This document shows positions 8,244 through 17,045 of a stretch of 44,416 bases of DNA, piece after piece. The translations under genes and the position numbers were made by a program. The notes under the pieces are model-generated. The model made no database searches, was not told the DNA's origin, and saw only the letters and a list, made by a program, of their open reading frames with translations. This stretch comes from an uncultured Porphyromonadaceae bacterium (GTDB lineage: Bacteria > Bacteroidota > Bacteroidia > Bacteroidales > Muribaculaceae): positions 1 through 44,416 of the forward strand of contig CAMWIH010000003.1 of the NCBI GenBank assembly GCA_947174305.1, read 5' to 3'. Positions within the stretch are counted from its first letter, which is position 1. Each line of letters begins with the position of its first letter.

Positions 8244-11201
8244 TTGAGAGCGAAATTATTCATTATCACATCCATCCTCCTTCTGCTTCTCATCCTTGCC
8301 GGATGCGGAACAAAGAAGAATACTGCCGGTTCGCGCAACTGGCAGGCTTTCACCACGCGCTATAATGTCTATTACAACGGCAAGGAGCATTATAACGAGC
8401 AGATTAAGGATATGGAGGGTAAATATGAGGATGACTATTCCCGGTTCGTGCTCACCCATCCTGCCGAGGCGCGTGCCGACCAGAAACAGCCCCAGCCTAC
8501 GGGAGACTTCAAACGCACCATCGAGAAGATGCAGAAGGCCATACAGCTTCATTCAATCAAGAAGAAGCCGGCAAAAAAAAATTCTTCTCCCAAGGATAAG
8601 GCTTTCCGTGCCCGCGATGAATTTAACCCGTTCCTGCATAAGGCCTGGATGCTTATGGGGGAGGGACAGTATCTTAACGGTGATTTCTTAGGTGCGGCCG
8701 CCACATTCTTCTATATCTCGAAGCATTTCACGTGGCTTCCCGACGTGGTAACCGAAGCGAGGATACGCAATGCCCTTGCCTATCTTGCCCTGGACTGGAA
8801 CTACGAGGCCGAAAACGCGCTCCATCTCGTAAAGCCCAAGGACCTCACAACACAGAAGCTTAAGGATCTCTATAACCGTGCCATGGGAGATTATTACGTG
8901 CGCACCGAAAAGTATTCGCAAGCCATTCCCTATCTTGCCCAGGCTGCCAAAAAGGCTTCCGGCACTCAGAAAAACCGTCTCTATTTCCTGTTGGGACAGG
9001 TATATGCCCACGAGGGTGAACGCCAGAAGGCCTATCAGGCTTTTAAGAAGGCCGGTGCGGGCAATTCTCTCCCCTATCGTGCCAAGTTCAATGCACGCAT
9101 AAAGCAGAGCGAGGTCTATGCCGGATCTAACGTCAAGAAAGAGGTTGGATCATTGCTTGCCATGACCCGTTATGCACGAAACAAGGAATTTCTCGACCAG
9201 ATATATTATGCTGTCGGTAACCTCTGGATGTCGCGCAACGATTCTGCCCAGGCCAAGAAATATTATGCGCTCGCGGTGGAGAAATCTACACGCAACGGCA
9301 TCGACAAGGCCCTCGCCCAGCTCGCTCTCGGAAATATATATTTCGACGAGGGTGAGTATGTCAAGGCCCAGCCCTGCTATTCGGAAGCCGTGCCTCAGCT
9401 CCCGGAAAGCTTTCCCGACTACAAGATGCTGAAACGTCGTTCGGATGTGCTCGACGAGCTGGCTGTATATGCCGGCAATGTGGAGCTTCAGGATTCTTTG
9501 CTCACCCTCTCCAAGATGACTCCCGAGGAGCGCGAGAAGGTGTGCCAAAAGATTGTTGACGACCTCATCGCCAAAGAGAAGAAGGAGGCGGAAGAGGCCA
9601 AGAAGGAGGCTTACCTTGCCGAACAGGAGGGAAACAAGAATATCAAGGATAACAATCCCGCTCCCGCCGTGGGAATGAATTCCGACAAGTCGTGGTATTT
9701 CTACAACACCATGACAAAGAATGCCGGAAAAACAGAGTTCCAGCGCAGATGGGGAGCCAGAAAACTGGAAGACGACTGGCGTCGCCGAAACAAAAGCTCC
9801 TTCTCTTTTGAAGAAGAGGAAACCGCCGATAATTCCGAAGATTCCGATAACTCCGATAATTCAGATAATTCCAATCCCTCCAATAAAGAGGAGAAAGAGA
9901 AAAAAGATGATGAGAACGATCCTCACAACGTGGCTTACTATCTCAAGCAGATTCCAACCACCGAAGAGGAGATTCAGAACGCCAACGACATAATTCAGGA
10001 GGGCCTGTACAACGAGGGTGTGATTCTCAAAGACAAACTGGAGGATTTCTCTGCCGCCAGAAAGGAGTTCCTGCGTCTCGAAAACCGCTATCCCGACAAT
10101 ATATATCGTCTTGACGTTTATTATAACATGTATCTTATGGCGGTGCGTCAGAATATGCCCGGAGAGGCGGAGAAATGGAGGGCCAAGATCATAGCCGACT
10201 TCCCCGATTCCCCTTACGGCAAGGCTATGCTCGACCCTGACTATTTCGATAATCTCCGCAAGATGAATTCCATCCAGGAGGGACGGTATGAGACGGCCTA
10301 TAACGCCTACCTGAACAATAACAATGCCACCGTGCATCGAATCACTTCGGATATGGAACGAGATTATCCGCTTTCCACCATACTCCCGAAATTTGTGTTC
10401 ATCGATGCCCTATCATATCTCACCGAAAATGATAATGAGCGGTTCAAGGAACGCTTAACGGAGCTTCTCCAAAAGTGGCCCGAAACCGATATGACCGATA
10501 TGGCAGGGGGCATCCTTTCGGGTCTGAAGGCAGGGCGTGTGCCCAACTCCGACGGCTCCAATTCAAGGGGCATGATATGGTCAATGCGTCTCTCCAACGA
10601 TTCCGTGCCGACAGGCGCCGATGGCCAACCCGCCAATTTTGAACGAGACCCGGAGAAACCGCAATATCTCGTGCTCGTTTTCCCACGCGATTCGGTGAAT
10701 GCCAATCAGCTGCTCTACGATGTGGCGCGCTTTAACTTCTCCTCTTTCGTGGTCCGCGACTTTGATCTCGAGCCCATGAGTTTCGGAAATGTCGGGTTGC
10801 TTATTATAAAGGGCTTCGACAATCTGAAACAGCTTGAGCATTATCGCTCGGTGATGGAGAAATCCCCTTTCCGCATCCCCGAAGGGGTTCGGCCCGTGAT
10901 GATAAGCAAAGCCAACTTTGAACTTCTCTTGCGCGAAGGACGTTCATTTGAAGAATACTTCCGCTTCGAGGAAGACGACAAATACGATGCCGTAGAAGAC
11001 TCGGTATTAAATAGCGAGGATGAGGGTTTGAATAGCGACAATGAGGGTTTGAATAGCGATGATGAAGTGGAATCAGCCAGTGAAGAAATGCCTACCTCGC
11101 CTATAACGCCTACTCCGCCTACCTCGCCTACAAATCCGGAGGAGCCTACCTCGCCCACAAATCCGAAGGCAGAAGAGAGCGAAGCAGAAGAAAATAATTA
11201 A
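8244..11201 (+). CDS. porW: TPR lipoprotein, T9SS component PorW/SprE-like
   Basis: TTG start, lipobox 'LLILAGCGTKKNTAGSRNWQAFTTRYNVYYNGKEHYNEQI', TPR repeats and C-terminal 'YDVARFNFSSFVVRDFDLE' as in SprE/PorW; directly upstream of porX. Confidence 0.82.
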   Translation: MRAKLFIITSILLLLLILAGCGTKKNTAGSRNWQAFTTRYNVYYNGKEHYNEQIKDMEGKYEDDYSRFVLTHPAEARADQKQPQPTGDFKRTIEKMQKAIQLHSIKKKPAKKNSSPKDKAFRARDEFNPFLHKAWMLMGEGQYLNGDFLGAAATFFYISKHFTWLPDVVTEARIRNALAYLALDWNYEAENALHLVKPKDLTTQKLKDLYNRAMGDYYVRTEKYSQAIPYLAQAAKKASGTQKNRLYFLLGQVYAHEGERQKAYQAFKKAGAGNSLPYRAKFNARIKQSEVYAGSNVKKEVGSLLAMTRYARNKEFLDQIYYAVGNLWMSRNDSAQAKKYYALAVEKSTRNGIDKALAQLALGNIYFDEGEYVKAQPCYSEAVPQLPESFPDYKMLKRRSDVLDELAVYAGNVELQDSLLTLSKMTPEEREKVCQKIVDDLIAKEKKEAEEAKKEAYLAEQEGNKNIKDNNPAPAVGMNSDKSWYFYNTMTKNAGKTEFQRRWGARKLEDDWRRRNKSSFSFEEEETADNSEDSDNSDNSDNSNPSNKEEKEKKDDENDPHNVAYYLKQIPTTEEEIQNANDIIQEGLYNEGVILKDKLEDFSAARKEFLRLENRYPDNIYRLDVYYNMYLMAVRQNMPGEAEKWRAKIIADFPDSPYGKAMLDPDYFDNLRKMNSIQEGRYETAYNAYLNNNNATVHRITSDMERDYPLSTILPKFVFIDALSYLTENDNERFKERLTELLQKWPETDMTDMAGGILSGLKAGRVPNSDGSNSRGMIWSMRLSNDSVPTGADGQPANFERDPEKPQYLVLVFPRDSVNANQLLYDVARFNFSSFVVRDFDLEPMSFGNVGLLIIKGFDNLKQLEHYRSVMEKSPFRIPEGVRPVMISKANFELLLREGRSFEEYFRFEEDDKYDAVEDSVLNSEDEGLNSDNEGLNSDDEVESASEEMPTSPITPTPPTSPTNPEEPTSPTNPKAEESEAEENN
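9823..9885 (+). repeat. In-frame 9-bp GATAAYTCC-type repeats coding (D/E)(N/D)S
   Basis: gataattccgaagattccgataactccgataattcagataattcc inside porW, encodes DNSEDSDNSDNSDNS. Confidence 0.85.
11010..11070 (+). repeat. In-frame ~21-bp repeat in porW
   Basis: aatagcgaggatgagggtttg / aatagcgacaatgagggtttg / aatagcgatgatgaa, encodes NSEDEGLNSDNEGLNSDDE. Confidence 0.9.
11090..11164 (+). repeat. 9-bp-period GCCTANNNN array inside porW coding sequence
   Basis: gcctacctc gcctataac gcctactcc gcctacctc gcctacaaa tccggagga gcctacctc gcccacaaa; same unit as intergenic arrays around recA. Confidence 0.9.
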
Positions 11202-11212
11202 AAAGAAAAGCC

Positions 11213-12748
11213 ATGGATAGAATCCTTTGGGCTGATGATGAGATTGATCTCCTGAAGCCGCATATATTGTTCCTTAAAGCAAAAGGGTATGACGTGACAA
11301 CGGTCTCCAACGGCCGCGACGCCCTCGATGCCCTCGAAAACGACAGCTTCTCCCTCATTCTCCTCGATGAGAATATGCCCGGTATTTCGGGGCTTGAGAC
11401 ATTGGCCGAGATCAACGCCACTCATCCAGAGATTCCGGTAATCATGATTACTAAATCGGAAGAGGAGAACATAATGGACCAGGCAATCGGAAACCAGATT
11501 GCCGATTACCTCATCAAACCGGTCAATCCCAACCAGATTCTCCTATCCATAAAAAAGAATCTTCACAGCCGCGAGATTGTGGCCGAGCAGGCCACATCCG
11601 ACTATCAGCAGGAGTTTCAGAAACTCGCTTCGCAAATCAATATGGCCTCCACCCTTCCCGACTGGATGGACGTTTACCGTCAGCTCGTGAGATGGGAACT
11701 GAAGCTTGCCGAAACTGACACCTCGATGGGAGAATTGCTTCTCATGCAGAAACGCGATGCCAATTCAAATTTCTGCAAGTTTGTGAAGCGCAGTTATGAG
11801 GACTGGATCAGGGAGGATGACCGCCCCCTGATGAGCCACGACATATTCAAGAAACGTGTCTTTCCCCTGCTCGATCAAGGGGATAAAGTATGCTTCTTCC
11901 TGGTAGATAATTTCCGTCTCGACCAATGGAAGGTGGTGCAACCCCTGCTTTCCGAATTTTTCAATGTATCCGAAGAGCTTTACACCACAATCCTCCCCAC
12001 ATCCACCCAATATGCACGCAATGCCATATTCGCCGGCCTCATGCCATACGACATCAAGAAGATGTTCCCGGCCCTGTGGGTTGAGGAAGATGAGGATGAA
12101 GGGCTCAACATCCACGAATCTAAATTAATCAAGACCCAACTCGATCGCTTCAGGCGTAAAGAGAAGTTCTCATATACGAAGCTCAATGACTCCTCGGCCG
12201 GTGAGAAATTTATCCGTTCGCTGGGAGCCACAAAGGATATAGACCTCAACGTGGTTGTGCTCAACTTCATCGATATGCTTTCCCACGCGCGTACGGAGTC
12301 TAAGATGATTCGCGAACTGGCAAATAACGATGCCGCCTACCGTTCGCTCACAGAGTCATGGTTCCGTCATTCCTCCACGATCGACATCTTCCGCCGTCTG
12401 GCAGAGTTGGGCTATAAGGTTATCCTCACCACCGACCACGGCACAATCCGCGTGGATAATCCCATAAAGGTGGTAGGCGACCGAAACACGAACACCAACC
12501 TGCGCTATAAGGTAGGAAAAAGCCTGTCGTATAATCCGAAACAGGTATATGAGATGCACGACCCCAAGAGGTTCGGCCTCCCGGCTCCAAACCTCTCGAG
12601 CACATTCATCTTTGCCTGCAACGAGGATTTCTTCTCCTACCCGAACAATTACAATTATTATGTGCAATACTACAACGGCACATTCCAGCACGGAGGTATA
12701 TCCCTTCAGGAAATGCTCGTGCCTCTGGTGACACTCTCACCAAAATAG
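11213..12748 (+). CDS. porX: PorX: response regulator receiver + PglZ (alkaline phosphatase superfamily) domain, T9SS regulator
   Basis: 'RILWADDEIDLLKPHILFLKAKGYDV...LLDENMPGISGLETL...YLIKPVNPNQI' receiver; 'VVVLNFIDMLSHARTESKMI...VILTTDHGTIRV' PglZ. Confidence 0.93.
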   Translation: MDRILWADDEIDLLKPHILFLKAKGYDVTTVSNGRDALDALENDSFSLILLDENMPGISGLETLAEINATHPEIPVIMITKSEEENIMDQAIGNQIADYLIKPVNPNQILLSIKKNLHSREIVAEQATSDYQQEFQKLASQINMASTLPDWMDVYRQLVRWELKLAETDTSMGELLLMQKRDANSNFCKFVKRSYEDWIREDDRPLMSHDIFKKRVFPLLDQGDKVCFFLVDNFRLDQWKVVQPLLSEFFNVSEELYTTILPTSTQYARNAIFAGLMPYDIKKMFPALWVEEDEDEGLNIHESKLIKTQLDRFRRKEKFSYTKLNDSSAGEKFIRSLGATKDIDLNVVVLNFIDMLSHARTESKMIRELANNDAAYRSLTESWFRHSSTIDIFRRLAELGYKVILTTDHGTIRVDNPIKVVGDRNTNTNLRYKVGKSLSYNPKQVYEMHDPKRFGLPAPNLSSTFIFACNEDFFSYPNNYNYYVQYYNGTFQHGGISLQEMLVPLVTLSPK

Positions 12749-12786
12749 AAAATGATGCAACCTTAGGTTGCATCATTTTCTATTTT
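12742..12786 (+). terminator. Rho-independent-type hairpin, 22-bp perfect stem
   Basis: aaaatagaaaatgatgcaacct-t-aggttgcatcattttctatttt; overlaps porX stop codon. Confidence 0.9.
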
Positions 12787-12790
12787 ATCA

Positions 12791-12890
12791 TGTCGCATCA
12801 TGATTTATCATGTTTCATCATGATTCGTCTTGTTTCATCATGATTCGTCTTGTTTCATCATGATTTATCATGTTTCATCATGATTATAAG
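12791..12890. repeat. 10-bp-period TGATNNATCA-type tandem array
   Basis: tgtcgcatca|tgatttatca|tgtttcatca|tgattcgtct|tgtttcatca|tgattcgtct|tgtttcatca|tgatttatca|tgtttcatca|tgattataag. Confidence 0.92.
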
Positions 12891-13231
12891 GTGAAGGGTA
12901 TATCCACCTCAGCCTGAGCCTCCCCTGCATCAGAAGGAGTCCACTTAGGCATCCCCTTCACCAGACGTATGGCCTCAGCCTCAAGATCGGGGTCAACCAT
13001 ACGCTTGATCTTGATATTGCCGATCGAGCCGTCAGCCTTGACCGTGAATATAACCGCCACTACACCCTCTATGCCGTTATCCTTTGCAGAGGAGGGATAT
13101 TGCAGGTTTTCCGTTATGTAGGTCTGAAGAGCAGCGTCGCCGCCTGGGAAAGACGGGGCTGTCGCTGCGCTTACACCTAAGTATGAGAATGCAATCATCA
13201 AAAGGGCTATAATCTTTTTCATAACTTTCAA
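12884..13231 (-). CDS. Secreted TonB C-terminal domain-like small protein
   Basis: 'PSFPGGDAALQTYITENLQYPSSAKDNGIEGVVAVIFTVKADGSIGNIKIKRMVDPDLEAEAIRLVKGMPKWTP'; start may be MKKII at 13222. Confidence 0.88.
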   Translation of the reverse strand: MKVMKKIIALLMIAFSYLGVSAATAPSFPGGDAALQTYITENLQYPSSAKDNGIEGVVAVIFTVKADGSIGNIKIKRMVDPDLEAEAIRLVKGMPKWTPSDAGEAQAEVDIPFTL

Positions 13232-13350
13232 GGTTTTATTAATAGTAATTCTCGTTAATTAATGAAGCGATGCCGATAGAGGCTCACGGATTCTCCCGTT
13301 TTCACCGCTCCGTTTAATTTTTTGACAAAATTAGTTTAAAAAAGATTAAT

Positions 13351-14373
13351 ATGAAAAAACTTCTTCTCATATTTTCGTTTTCCCTCTTCGCCTTTGCATC
13401 CGGGGCGCTGACACTTCGCGAACGCGTCACAGCACTTGAAAAGGAGGCCGGGGAAGGAAACGCAGAAGCCATGTATCACCTCTCCACCCTCTATGAACAC
13501 GGCTTCGATTCAATACCGTCTGATTCTCTCCTCTCTCGCAGCCTGCTGGAAAAGTCAGCATTAGCCGGATATGCCCCGGCACAGAATTATCTGGGGTTTA
13601 AATTATACCCGGCAGAGAAAGATTCCGCCATCTACTGGCTCACCAAGGCTGCCGATGCCGGCGAGATGAAAGCCGTCAGCAATTTGGCTTATATACTCCT
13701 GGAACCCGATTCAACCCTCTCACCCAAACTACGCAGCGCACGCGATTCTCAGGCAGTCACACTCCTCACCAAAGCCTCCGAGGCCGGCGTTCCGACAGCC
13801 ATGGCCTCGCTTGCCGACCTTTACCGTGAAGGACGCGGTGTGGAGAAAGACACCCTGCAGGCCGAACTCCTCTACCTCGATGCCGTGAGTGCCGGGCTCA
13901 GCGACGCAGAGATGAAACTTCTCTCAATGAGCCATTCCCGATATTCCACCCTATCACCCGAACAAGCGCTTGAAGAGGGTTTGCGGGCGGCCCGGTCAGA
14001 AGCGCACACCGTAGCTTTCAATCTGTACCGCAGGGCGGTTGAGGGTAACATCCCTCGTGCTCACACCCTCCTTGCCGATGCCTATTCCTCGGCCAAAGGC
14101 ACAGACTACAGTCACGACCTTGCCCTGCGTCACTACGCCATGGGGGCCATGGCAGGCGACCCCTCGGCACAATTCATTCTTGCCGAGCTTTTGGAGATTT
14201 TCCCCGATGCCCTCAACTCTCTCTCCGGCAATGACGAGATGCCGGCAGAAATCCTAAACCGGATTAACACCCATAATGATTATTCCTCCCCTCAATATTG
14301 GTATTCCCTCGCCTCCCAAAACGGAATAACCTCCGCCCGCGATGCCTTCCGCCGCCTCTTCGGAAATGAATGA
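13351..14373 (+). CDS. Sel1-like repeat (TPR) secreted protein
   Basis: Repeated 'AMYHLSTLYEHG', 'APAQNYLGFKLY', 'AMASLADLYREGRGVEKD' Sel1 motifs, signal peptide. Confidence 0.88.
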   Translation: MKKLLLIFSFSLFAFASGALTLRERVTALEKEAGEGNAEAMYHLSTLYEHGFDSIPSDSLLSRSLLEKSALAGYAPAQNYLGFKLYPAEKDSAIYWLTKAADAGEMKAVSNLAYILLEPDSTLSPKLRSARDSQAVTLLTKASEAGVPTAMASLADLYREGRGVEKDTLQAELLYLDAVSAGLSDAEMKLLSMSHSRYSTLSPEQALEEGLRAARSEAHTVAFNLYRRAVEGNIPRAHTLLADAYSSAKGTDYSHDLALRHYAMGAMAGDPSAQFILAELLEIFPDALNSLSGNDEMPAEILNRINTHNDYSSPQYWYSLASQNGITSARDAFRRLFGNE

Positions 14374-14394
14374 TAAATAATGAATGATTGAAAA

Positions 14395-14414
14395 GGACGC
14401 ACCATGGTGCGTCC
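14395..14414. repeat. Perfect 20-bp palindrome GGACGCACCATGGTGCGTCC
   Basis: Read directly; intergenic between convergent genes. Confidence 0.9.
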
Positions 14415-14491
14415 CTACGTATATTCATGAAGGCATAAACTCAAACGTTTATTGATTCGAGCATTTGGAATCAAGCAAACAATTTTATATC

Positions 14492-16942
14492 TTACAAAGC
14501 TATTTTGGCAACCCGTGATCCTCTCTTTACAATATATACTCCTGGAGTAGTGGGCATGGCTATCTTTGTGCCCTGAAGAGTGTAATATTCAGTAGGAGTG
14601 TTGTCCTGCTCAATGATTTCAAAAATGGCTGATGGATCATACTTGGACAAATCGAAGGTGTTTTTTGAGGTCCAGTCGCTCTCCAAGAAATCTTCGGTGC
14701 CACGTGGCACAGCCTTTATCCGGTATTCATACAAGCCTCCCTCCTTGAGATTGGATAGGGTATGGCTCATATCTTCAATCCCCTCTATCAGGATAACCTC
14801 ACCACCATCTCCGGTAATCCCTCCGTAGGCTTTGGTATCACCGTTATAGATATCAACCCTACTCAAATAGATCCTCTTCTTAGGGCCTTCAATACCGATC
14901 GACACGGAATTCATTTCATTCGCCCGGCCTTGCAATACAACCTCGTAATCCCGGCTTTCGGAAGTCAGAGGGACTGTAAGCTCTTCCAACGCTTCGCCTC
15001 CGCTCTTAACTGTCACAATGGCCACGCCTACATCGTTATTATAGCTTTTAGCATTGAACACCACACTCACCTTTCCGCTATCACCACATTCAAATTCAGG
15101 GGAGGTGGCACAGCCACCCTGACGTGAAGAACCGAGACGCAACCCATCCTCCTCAATCGCACCATAATCATCTATGGTCCAACCGTGTTCATTATTCTCG
15201 AATACGGTATGCGAAATAAGGTCAGGACAATTCCGGTCGCGTTCCTTGAGTTCGATTGTGAAAGTTGCGTCACACTCCAAATCGGCATCCCAATTAAGGG
15301 TGGCCGAAATCGGTGAACTTATCACAACATCCTTCACCTCCGGTGTAAATAGCTTTGCGGCCATCCCTTTCATCAACCAGAAAGAAAGGGTGCCATCATC
15401 GTTAAGCGAGATTTCGGTGACAGGTTTCCCAAGCTTCTCACCGGTGTTTACCCTCTGGGAAGGTGAGGAGGAATCAGTGAAGGCATCATTGCCGTTGTAT
15501 GGCCACAGATCTCCTTTGGCATCATTTGCATCAAAACTATATTCAGTCTGTTTAAGACGATTGTCTGCAGGCACGGGAGTCATGCGCTGCAGGCTGTAAT
15601 TATTCACGGTATTGACATCCCAGGCATTTTTGTCATACGTTACATGCGTAATCAGCATTCCGTCGGCCGGGATATATGCGTCCCATCCCTGCCTCTGTCG
15701 GTTTTCAAGGATGAAATACTCATTCTCATCAAGCGGATTCGTAAGCTTTATTGCTTTGTCGGTTTCCAGATTCTTCTGATTCAGCACCGGAAGGGTGTAT
15801 TCCCTGTTGGCTCTCCCCTCCTCGATCTCAATCCAGCCCATGAAAGCCTTCTCGTATGCGCTGTAACCGATAGGGGTGTAGGAATCATTGTTATAGGAAC
15901 CGCTGTCCATCAGCGACCACGGACCCATCCCGTAAAATACATATTTTGTATCATAGAAATCCGGCAAACCGAGGCAGTGGGAAAATTCGTGGCAGAAAGT
16001 TCCGATTCCGGCAATCTTGCCTAAGTCCTGGCCGTTAAGCTCATTGAAAACAGCAAATTTATTAACCTTTGTGTCGTCAAGGAGAAGAGCTTTCCCATGG
16101 TCGGATGCCGAGAGAGTCCATTGGGCAGGCCAGATTGCATTCTGCGCATCCGGATCTGTGGAAGAAGCCTCCCCGTCGCCGGCGTAGAGGACAATCAGCA
16201 CATCGCACTCCCCATCGCCATTATTGTCATAGAGGCTGTAGTCGATATCGCCATCAAGACCTACTGCACCCTCTGCAACCATATTTCCAAGATTCTTATC
16301 GCTGCCGAAGGCATTGTTTCCTCCGTAATATGCACGTTGCTCAGAGAGTGTGTAGGGGCCATAAAGGTCAAACTGTGGAGTAAATTTTCCATTTGACTGG
16401 TCGGCAAAATATTGAAACGCACTATTTTCACCCTCGGCAAAGAATTTCCTGAATGTTGCTATCGGGTCTGCATCCTTAAACCTCTTATCCTGATATTCAA
16501 CCAACAGAATGGGAACACGAGGGGAACCGTTGTTGGCCACCTCAGGTTCCGAGGTTGCACGTGTGGTGACGCTGTTTACCCTGCGCTTAGAAATCTGATC
16601 CCGGTTGCTGCTAACCAATTCTTCAAATGAAAGTGACTTGGCCTCCTTTTGAAGGAAATTCAATTCAGCTTCACTCCTTGACTCGGGATTATGAGCCTTG
16701 ACCCGGGGAGATGCATTTACCGGACGATAATAAAAATCTCCTTTCGCATCGCGAACCACCGCCAGACCGTCAGAGGTGAGATAAGTATGGAAATGCTCAT
16801 CGCCCACAAGCATAACGTTTATTTCCGTGCCATCGCTCTGTGCGTATGTGCGCAAGCCGCGCTTGGCCGGTATGGCCACTGCGCTCAGACACGTCGCAAC
16901 CGCCAGCCCTGTCAATAGTATTGTTTTAAGATTCATTGTCAT
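14492..16942 (-). CDS. M6-like secreted metalloprotease with T9SS C-terminal sorting signal
   Basis: Zinc motif 'CHEFSHCLGLPDFYD' (HExxHxxGxxD), signal peptide, C-terminus 'YYTLQGTKIAMPTTPGVYIVKRGSRVAKIAL'. Confidence 0.88.
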   Translation of the reverse strand: MTMNLKTILLTGLAVATCLSAVAIPAKRGLRTYAQSDGTEINVMLVGDEHFHTYLTSDGLAVVRDAKGDFYYRPVNASPRVKAHNPESRSEAELNFLQKEAKSLSFEELVSSNRDQISKRRVNSVTTRATSEPEVANNGSPRVPILLVEYQDKRFKDADPIATFRKFFAEGENSAFQYFADQSNGKFTPQFDLYGPYTLSEQRAYYGGNNAFGSDKNLGNMVAEGAVGLDGDIDYSLYDNNGDGECDVLIVLYAGDGEASSTDPDAQNAIWPAQWTLSASDHGKALLLDDTKVNKFAVFNELNGQDLGKIAGIGTFCHEFSHCLGLPDFYDTKYVFYGMGPWSLMDSGSYNNDSYTPIGYSAYEKAFMGWIEIEEGRANREYTLPVLNQKNLETDKAIKLTNPLDENEYFILENRQRQGWDAYIPADGMLITHVTYDKNAWDVNTVNNYSLQRMTPVPADNRLKQTEYSFDANDAKGDLWPYNGNDAFTDSSSPSQRVNTGEKLGKPVTEISLNDDGTLSFWLMKGMAAKLFTPEVKDVVISSPISATLNWDADLECDATFTIELKERDRNCPDLISHTVFENNEHGWTIDDYGAIEEDGLRLGSSRQGGCATSPEFECGDSGKVSVVFNAKSYNNDVGVAIVTVKSGGEALEELTVPLTSESRDYEVVLQGRANEMNSVSIGIEGPKKRIYLSRVDIYNGDTKAYGGITGDGGEVILIEGIEDMSHTLSNLKEGGLYEYRIKAVPRGTEDFLESDWTSKNTFDLSKYDPSAIFEIIEQDNTPTEYYTLQGTKIAMPTTPGVYIVKRGSRVAKIAL

Positions 16943-16965
16943 TTTAACGCATTGTTATTAGCAAG

Positions 16966-17000
16966 TCGCACTTCCGAAGAATCACTCTCCAGAAGTGCGA
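16966..17000 (-). terminator. Hairpin downstream of 17046 gene
   Basis: tcgcacttc ... gaagtgcga, 9-bp perfect arms; no strong U-tract. Confidence 0.45.
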
Positions 17001-17045
17001 TACTAACCAATTAATTACTACATTTATTATTTACATATATGACAT

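Noticed and set aside
9861-10337. Minus-strand 158-aa ORF
   Set aside because: Shadow ORF inside porW.
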